A stretch of DNA of 64,000 nt, taken from assembly GCA_027484655.1 (NCBI GenBank), contig JAIXSM010000008.1, forward strand, positions 1-64,000, in the 5' to 3' direction. Positions within the stretch are counted from its first letter, which is position 1. Every line of letters begins with the position of its first letter. The notes beneath the pieces are model-generated. The model did no database searches, was not told where the DNA came from, and saw only the letters and a list, made by a program, of their open reading frames with translations. Origin of the DNA: Hyphomicrobiales bacterium. GTDB taxonomy: Bacteria > Pseudomonadota > Alphaproteobacteria > Rhizobiales > Beijerinckiaceae. Position numbers and translations under genes: made by a program. This document shows positions 60,146-64,000 of the stretch, piece after piece.

Positions 60146-61489
60146 TCAGACTTCGATGCCGTAGCTGCGGGCGAAGATCTGGATTGGATGCTTCACCAAC
60201 TGCGGCTTCGGCTTGTCGCCGCCGAGCGCGTCAACGCCCTGCGCGATATGAACGCCGGCCAGCGGACACTCAGACGTAACGAAAGCCTTGCCCGCCTGCG
60301 CGGTCTGGCGCGCCACCGGCTTGCCAACCTTCATCGCGATGTCGAAGTTGCCCTTCTTGAAGCCCCACGCGCCGCCGTGGCCCGAGCAGCGCTCGACCAC
60401 GTTGACGTCGGCTTCGGGAAGAAGCTTCAGCATCTCGGTCGCCTTCTGGCCCATGTTCTGGGCGCGCGAGTGACACGCGATGTGCAGCGTCACGCCGCCG
60501 CCCACCGGCTGCATGCCCGGCGCAAGGCCGTTCTTCTTGGCGATGTCGACGATGTACTCGCTGATGTCGAACGTGGCCTGCGCCAGCGTCTTCACGTTCT
60601 TGTCCTCGGGCACGATCAGCGGCCACTCGAACTTCATCATGAGCGAGCATGACGGCACGAGCGCGATGACGTCGTAGCCCTTCTCGATCCACGGCAGAAG
60701 CGCGTCGGCTACAGTCTTCGCAGCCTTGGCGACCTCGGCGATCTTGCCCTGCTCGAGCATAGGCATGCCGCAGCAGGCGGGATGCACGACTTCGGTCTCG
60801 ACGCCATTCTTCGCCAGCACCGCGCGCGCGGCGAGGCCCACGTCGGGATCGTTGTAGTTGTTGAAGCAGGTCGCGTAGATCACCGCCTTGCGGCCGTAAC
60901 CGGGCGCGTCCTTGTTGATCTCAGGCGTCGTCGCGCGGGCCTGGCTGGTCAGCGGCGAGGGCGCATAGGTCGGCAGTTCGGCGCGAGCGTCGAGGCCAGT
61001 CACCTTCTCCAGAAGCCCACGCGCGAACGTGTTCGACGTGCTCGTCGCCCAGTTGGCGATGGGCGCCACCGGCTGGATGAACTTGGCGTTGCGGTCGGTC
61101 TTCGCAAGCTGGCGGTCAACGAAGCTGGTCTCGTTCTTCTTCGCCTCGACGGCGCGATAGCGCAGCATCAGATGCGGGAAGTCGAGGTTGAACTCGTGCG
61201 GCGGCACGTAGGGGCACTTCGTCATGAAGCACAGGTCGCACAGGGTGCAGGCATCGACGACCGGCTTGAAACCCTCGCTCCCCACGGAGTCGAGTTCGCC
61301 CGTCTTCGACTCGTCGATGAGATCGAACAGCCGCGGGAAGGAATCGCACAGATTGAAGCAGCGGCGGCAGCCGTGACAGATGTCGAATACGCGACGCAGC
61401 TCGTCGTCGAGCTTCGCTTCGTCGTAGAACTCGGGGTTCTGCCAATCCAACGGATGCCGGATCGGAGCTTCGAGACTGCCCTCTCTCAT
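60146..61489 (-). CDS. GlpC/HdrD-like Fe-S oxidoreductase
   Basis: A 447-residue protein with two ferredoxin-type [4Fe-4S] sites: Cys38, 41, 44, 48 ([11 protein letters not shown]) and Cys81, 84, 87, 92 ([13 protein letters not shown]). Two CCG-like domains follow ([14 protein letters not shown]; a second, [17 protein letters not shown], with a changed motif). The layout is that of GlpC and heterodisulfide-reductase subunits that pass electrons from quinones or donors to a partner. Gene order with rubrerythrin and DUF3501 suggests it feeds electrons to rubrerythrin. The ribosome site is agagggcggc. Confidence 0.9.
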   Translation of the reverse strand: MREGSLEAPIRHPLDWQNPEFYDEAKLDDELRRVFDICHGCRRCFNLCDSFPRLFDLIDESKTGELDSVGSEGFKPVVDACTLCDLCFMTKCPYVPPHEFNLDFPHLMLRYRAVEAKKNETSFVDRQLAKTDRNAKFIQPVAPIANWATSTSNTFARGLLEKVTGLDARAELPTYAPSPLTSQARATTPEINKDAPGYGRKAVIYATCFNNYNDPDVGLAARAVLAKNGVETEVVHPACCGMPMLEQGKIAEVAKAAKTVADALLPWIEKGYDVIALVPSCSLMMKFEWPLIVPEDKNVKTLAQATFDISEYIVDIAKKNGLAPGMQPVGGGVTLHIACHSRAQNMGQKATEMLKLLPEADVNVVERCSGHGGAWGFKKGNFDIAMKVGKPVARQTAQAGKAFVTSECPLAGVHIAQGVDALGGDKPKPQLVKHPIQIFARSYGIEV

Positions 61490-61573
61490 GCCGCCCTCTT
61501 TATGTTTAACGATGGTGGGAAAGAAATGGCCGGCGACGACCGAAGCCGCGCCGGCCGGAACATCAAAAGCCTA

Positions 61574-61993
61574 TCAGGCCTTCATGTCGTCCAGAGCGCG
61601 CTGGAAACGGCCGGCGTGCGAACGCTCGGCCTTCGCCAGCGTCTCGAACCAGTCGGCGATTTCCTCGAAGCCCTCTTCGCGCGCGGTGCGAGCCATGCCC
61701 GGGTACATGTCGGTGTACTCGTGCGTCTCGCCGGCGATGGAAGCCTGCAGGTTCAGCTCGGTCTTGCCCATGGGCAGGCCGGTCGCCGGATCGCCGCACT
61801 CCTCGAGGTACTCGAGGTGGCCGTGGGCGTGGCCGGTCTCGCCTTCCGCGGTGGAGCGGAACACGGACGCAACGTCGTTGAAGCCCTCAACGTCGGCCTT
61901 CTGGGCGAAATACAGGTAACGACGGTTCGCCTGGGACTCGCCAGCGAACGCGTACTTCAGGTTGTCTTCGGTCTTGCTGCCCTTGAGAGCCAT
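61574..61993 (-). CDS. Rubrerythrin-like di-iron protein without rubredoxin domain
   Basis: A 139-residue four-helix ferritin-like protein. The di-iron ligands appear in [34 protein letters not shown] and the later [16 protein letters not shown]. The C-terminal rubredoxin domain of classical rubrerythrins is missing, so electrons must come from another protein; the Fe-S gene that follows on the same strand is a likely donor. Expected activity is peroxide reduction. The ribosome site is ggaggtgag before the ATG at 61993. Confidence 0.92.
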   Translation of the reverse strand: MALKGSKTEDNLKYAFAGESQANRRYLYFAQKADVEGFNDVASVFRSTAEGETGHAHGHLEYLEECGDPATGLPMGKTELNLQASIAGETHEYTDMYPGMARTAREEGFEEIADWFETLAKAERSHAGRFQRALDDMKA

Positions 61994-62102
61994 CGCTCAC
62001 CTCCTGAAAGACGTCTAGGATCGATCGACACATCCATCCGGGACGTGCCGCCGATACGTGGGAAGAAAGAGCGCGGATCCGCTTTGTCAATGATCGGAGG
62101 GA

Positions 62103-62131
62103 GCAGTTAGTTTATTTTCGATCTAAACTGC
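62103..62131 (-). promoter_or_regulatory. Imperfect dyad upstream of rubrerythrin
   Basis: GCAGTTAG (62103-62110) and CTAAACTGC (62123-62131) form an imperfect inverted repeat in an AT-rich patch about 110 bases before the rubrerythrin gene. It may be an operator (OxyR or an iron regulator); the centre does not match a consensus I can name. Confidence 0.35.
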
Positions 62132-62199
62132 GGCTCGCTGGCAAGCCCTCATCGGCGGCGGCGATGAGGCCCATAGGGGCCACCGATAGGCGGCCCGGA

Positions 62200-63117
62200 T
62201 CAGCCCTTGAGGCTGCGCACGCTTGCGGGGATCGCCGCCCGGACGACGCGCGCAAGTTCGATCAGCGCCTTCGTGCGCGGGCTGCGGCGGCGATGGACAA
62301 GGCGCACGCGACGGTAGGCGCTGTCCCCCGCCAGCGGACGGGTGGCGAGGCGCTCGCCCTCGCCCCGGCCACACTCGATGGCGAGGCGCGGCAGGAAGGT
62401 CACCCCCTGCCCGGCTGCGGCGAGATGCAGCAGGGTTTCGAGGCTGGTCGCGCGCATGTCGGCCATCACCCCGCCGCCGACCTGCGGGTTGCTGCACAGA
62501 TCAAGCAACTGGTTGCGCAGGCAGTGCCCGTCAGTCAGCAGCAGGAGGGTGCGGGGATCAATGTCCTCCATGGCGACAGTCTTCGAGGCCGCGAGCGGAT
62601 GGTTCGACGGCATAGCGACGAAGAAGGGCTCGTCGTAGAGGTCGATGGAGACGAGTTCCGGCGCATCCTCCTGGGTGGCGACGATGGCCGCGTCCAGCTT
62701 GCCCTCGATGACCTGCGGCACAATGTGGGCGGTCGTCTCCTCTACGAGGACCAATGGCGCGTTCGGCAGCTTTTCTGCCGTCAGGGGAAGCACATAAGGC
62801 ATCAGATACGGCGCGATGGTGGGAATGACGCCAAGCCGCAGCCGGCCGCTCAAGGGATCGCGGTTCGCCCGGGCGGCGTCCACGATGTCAGCGGCGGCCG
62901 CAATAGCCCGGCGCGCGTGGGCGATGATCTGCTCGCCCGCCTCGGTGGGGCGCACCGTGCGCCCGACCCTGCTGAAGATTTCCACACCAAGCTCTTGCTC
63001 AAGCTTGCCGATCTGCCCGCTGAGCGTCGGTTGGCTGACATTGCAGGCCTGGGCTGCGTTCCCGAAATGCGCGTGATCGGCGACGGCGACGATGTATTGG
63101 AGATCACGGAGATTCAT
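62200..63117 (-). CDS. oxyR: Hydrogen-peroxide-sensing regulator OxyR
   Basis: A 305-residue LysR-type regulator. The HTH is in NAAQACNVSQPTLSGQIGKL. The redox pair is exactly conserved in number and context: Cys199 in TDGHCLRNQ and Cys208 in LLDLCSN, which form the disulfide in oxidised OxyR. The effector domain starts near residue 93. It is upstream of, and on the same strand as, the rubrerythrin/Fe-S/DUF3501 genes and is divergent from ndk; the peroxide-related neighbours are probable targets. Confidence 0.94.
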   Translation of the reverse strand: MNLRDLQYIVAVADHAHFGNAAQACNVSQPTLSGQIGKLEQELGVEIFSRVGRTVRPTEAGEQIIAHARRAIAAAADIVDAARANRDPLSGRLRLGVIPTIAPYLMPYVLPLTAEKLPNAPLVLVEETTAHIVPQVIEGKLDAAIVATQEDAPELVSIDLYDEPFFVAMPSNHPLAASKTVAMEDIDPRTLLLLTDGHCLRNQLLDLCSNPQVGGGVMADMRATSLETLLHLAAAGQGVTFLPRLAIECGRGEGERLATRPLAGDSAYRRVRLVHRRRSPRTKALIELARVVRAAIPASVRSLKG

Positions 63118-63261
63118 GGGCAGGGCCTGCTCGATTGGAGGCGCTTCTTACCATCCGTCGATAGGTCAGAACAATGACGGCGATAGGCCAAGCCTTCTTG
63201 TGCGGCGCCGTTCCGGTAGGTATAAGCGCGCTCCTCCATCGATTTGCAGAGTTTCACACCC

Positions 63262-63684
63262 ATGGCGCTCGAACGCACCTTCTCCATCATCAAGCCCGAC
63301 GCGACCCGCCGCAACCTCACCGGCGCCATCAACGCGAAGATCGAGCAGGCCGACCTGCGCATCATCGCGCAGAAGCGCGTGCACATGACCCGCGCCCAGG
63401 CCGAGACGTTCTACGGCGTTCACCGCGAGCGTCCCTTCTTCGGCGAGCTGGTCGACACCATGACCGCCGGTCCGGTCGTTGTGCAGGTGCTCGAGGGCGA
63501 GAACGCCATCAAGACCTATCGCGAGATCATGGGCGCCACGAACCCGGCCAACGCCGACGCGGGCACCATTCGCAAGGAATTCGCCCTCTCGGTTGGCGAG
63601 AACTCCGTGCACGGCTCCGACGCGCCGGAGACAGCGGCTATCGAGATCGCCCAGTGGTTCTCGGGCAACGAGATCGTCGGCTGA
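63262..63684 (+). CDS. ndk: Nucleoside diphosphate kinase
   Basis: A 140-residue kinase that equilibrates nucleoside triphosphates through a phospho-His. The start [18 protein letters not shown] and the active-site His117 in [13 protein letters not shown] are textbook. [18 protein letters not shown] is also conserved. The ATG at 63262 gives the standard length. Confidence 0.98.
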   Translation: MALERTFSIIKPDATRRNLTGAINAKIEQADLRIIAQKRVHMTRAQAETFYGVHRERPFFGELVDTMTAGPVVVQVLEGENAIKTYREIMGATNPANADAGTIRKEFALSVGENSVHGSDAPETAAIEIAQWFSGNEIVG

Positions 63685-63772
63685 TCGGTTAGATGTCTGC
63701 GCGCGGGCTCGTCGCGCGCAAACAAACAGCGACAAGCCCCCAACCGGCTGGCTCCGCCAGCCACCCTTGTGA

Positions 63773-63996
63773 GCTTGCATCAGCAAAGTCTGGCATACCC
63801 GATTTTGCGATGGCGGACGGGAGAGCGGTTACCCTTAGGGACGCCAAGCCCATGGGGGAGCAAAACTCCGTCCGCCGGTCGAGGCGAACGGGGGGCCGTT
63901 GTCTGAGCGGATCGCGCCAGGCGGCCCGTACTCACGAAACGGCCGCTCAAGCACCGGCCACGCACCCTGATCGCGTGGTCGCCGCTGCCTGCAAGC
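63773..63996 (+). ncRNA. Candidate structured RNA at the window edge
   Basis: The ends can pair (GCTTGCA 63773-63779 with TGCAAGC 63990-63996). Inside are perfect helices: GGCGGACGG (63812-63820) with CCGTCCGCC (63868-63876), GAGCGG (63905-63910) with CCGCTC (63943-63948), and CCACGC (63958-63963) with GCGTGG (63973-63978). No good protein frame is present. It matches no RNA family I know; strand is unknown and shown as plus arbitrarily. High GC makes chance pairing easy. Confidence 0.35.
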
Positions 63997-64000
63997 CAAT

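Noticed and set aside
63812-63876. Glycine or c-di-GMP riboswitch
   Set aside because: gggagag and gggacgcc look suggestive, but the conserved core segments of either aptamer are not in the right order or spacing.

Overview
The window looks like chromosomal DNA from a GC-rich alphaproteobacterium, most likely of the Hyphomicrobiales (Rhizobiales). The evidence is the set of small families typical of that group (DUF2842, DUF2865, DUF465/YdcH, TIGR02444, NnrU), a CtaA haem A synthase, type 2 ArgC, TadE/TadG-type pilus proteins, tripartite-tricarboxylate (Bug) binding proteins and an OxyR with Cys199/Cys208. Genes are dense on both strands. I found no rRNA, tRNA, CRISPR array or intact mobile element.

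Layout. 1-5.5 kb: an intergenic repeat block, a fumarylacetoacetate-hydrolase-type enzyme, a secreted hydrolase-like protein, argC, an agmatinase-family gene and an unknown secreted protein. 5.6-7.7 kb: an orphan Bug binding protein and three small proteins. 7.7-9.7 kb: an arsenic operon read leftward (arsR, thioredoxin-type arsC, aquaglyceroporin aqpS, glutaredoxin-type arsC). 9.8-21.5 kb: a GT4 glycosyltransferase, an HTH protein with a histone-H1-like tail, a bacterial ionotropic-glutamate-receptor-like channel, a 1739-residue Gly-rich autotransporter and a GAF hybrid histidine kinase; this stretch is visibly more AT-rich in places. 21.5-22.8 kb: a binding-protein gene bracketed by two ~105-bp inverted repeats. 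22.9-23.9 kb: rplM-rpsI. 24.1-25.3 kb: a two-gene DNA ADP-ribosylation toxin-antitoxin module (DarT-like toxin plus NADAR-type antitoxin). 25.3-30.5 kb: mpl, a thioesterase, a CoA-binding protein and three TadE/TadG-type genes.

30.7-45.4 kb: an intradiol ring-cleavage dioxygenase with an NTF2-like partner, metY, NnrU, ctaA, small membrane proteins, a two-gene RND efflux pump, a DUF2865 protein and an AsmA-like protein. 45.4-51.2 kb: a run of leftward genes: TIGR02444, ubiX, aldose epimerase, folD (TTG start), then potA-potB-potC-like polyamine transporter genes without a binding protein. 51.3-51.5 kb: a terminator-bearing segment with no gene, a good small-RNA candidate. 51.5-58.5 kb: two divergent operons for uptake and CoA-linked catabolism of an unknown organic acid (asparaginase-like, Bug protein and enoyl-CoA hydratase on one side; CaiB-type CoA transferase, Bug protein, thiolase-like and Zn-ribbon/OB-fold proteins on the other). 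58.6-59.5 kb: a small unknown gene and an IS3-family remnant. 59.5-63.7 kb: a peroxide-defence neighbourhood (rubrerythrin, GlpC-like Fe-S protein, DUF3501, then oxyR) and ndk. The last 230 bases fold extensively and may encode a structured RNA.

The most notable items are the DarT/NADAR module, the candidate small RNA near 51.4 kb, the glutamate-receptor-like channel with a non-canonical pore, the rubrerythrin/Fe-S/DUF3501/OxyR group, and the inverted-repeat pair around the binding-protein gene. All functional names come from reading motifs and family resemblance by eye; no database search was run.
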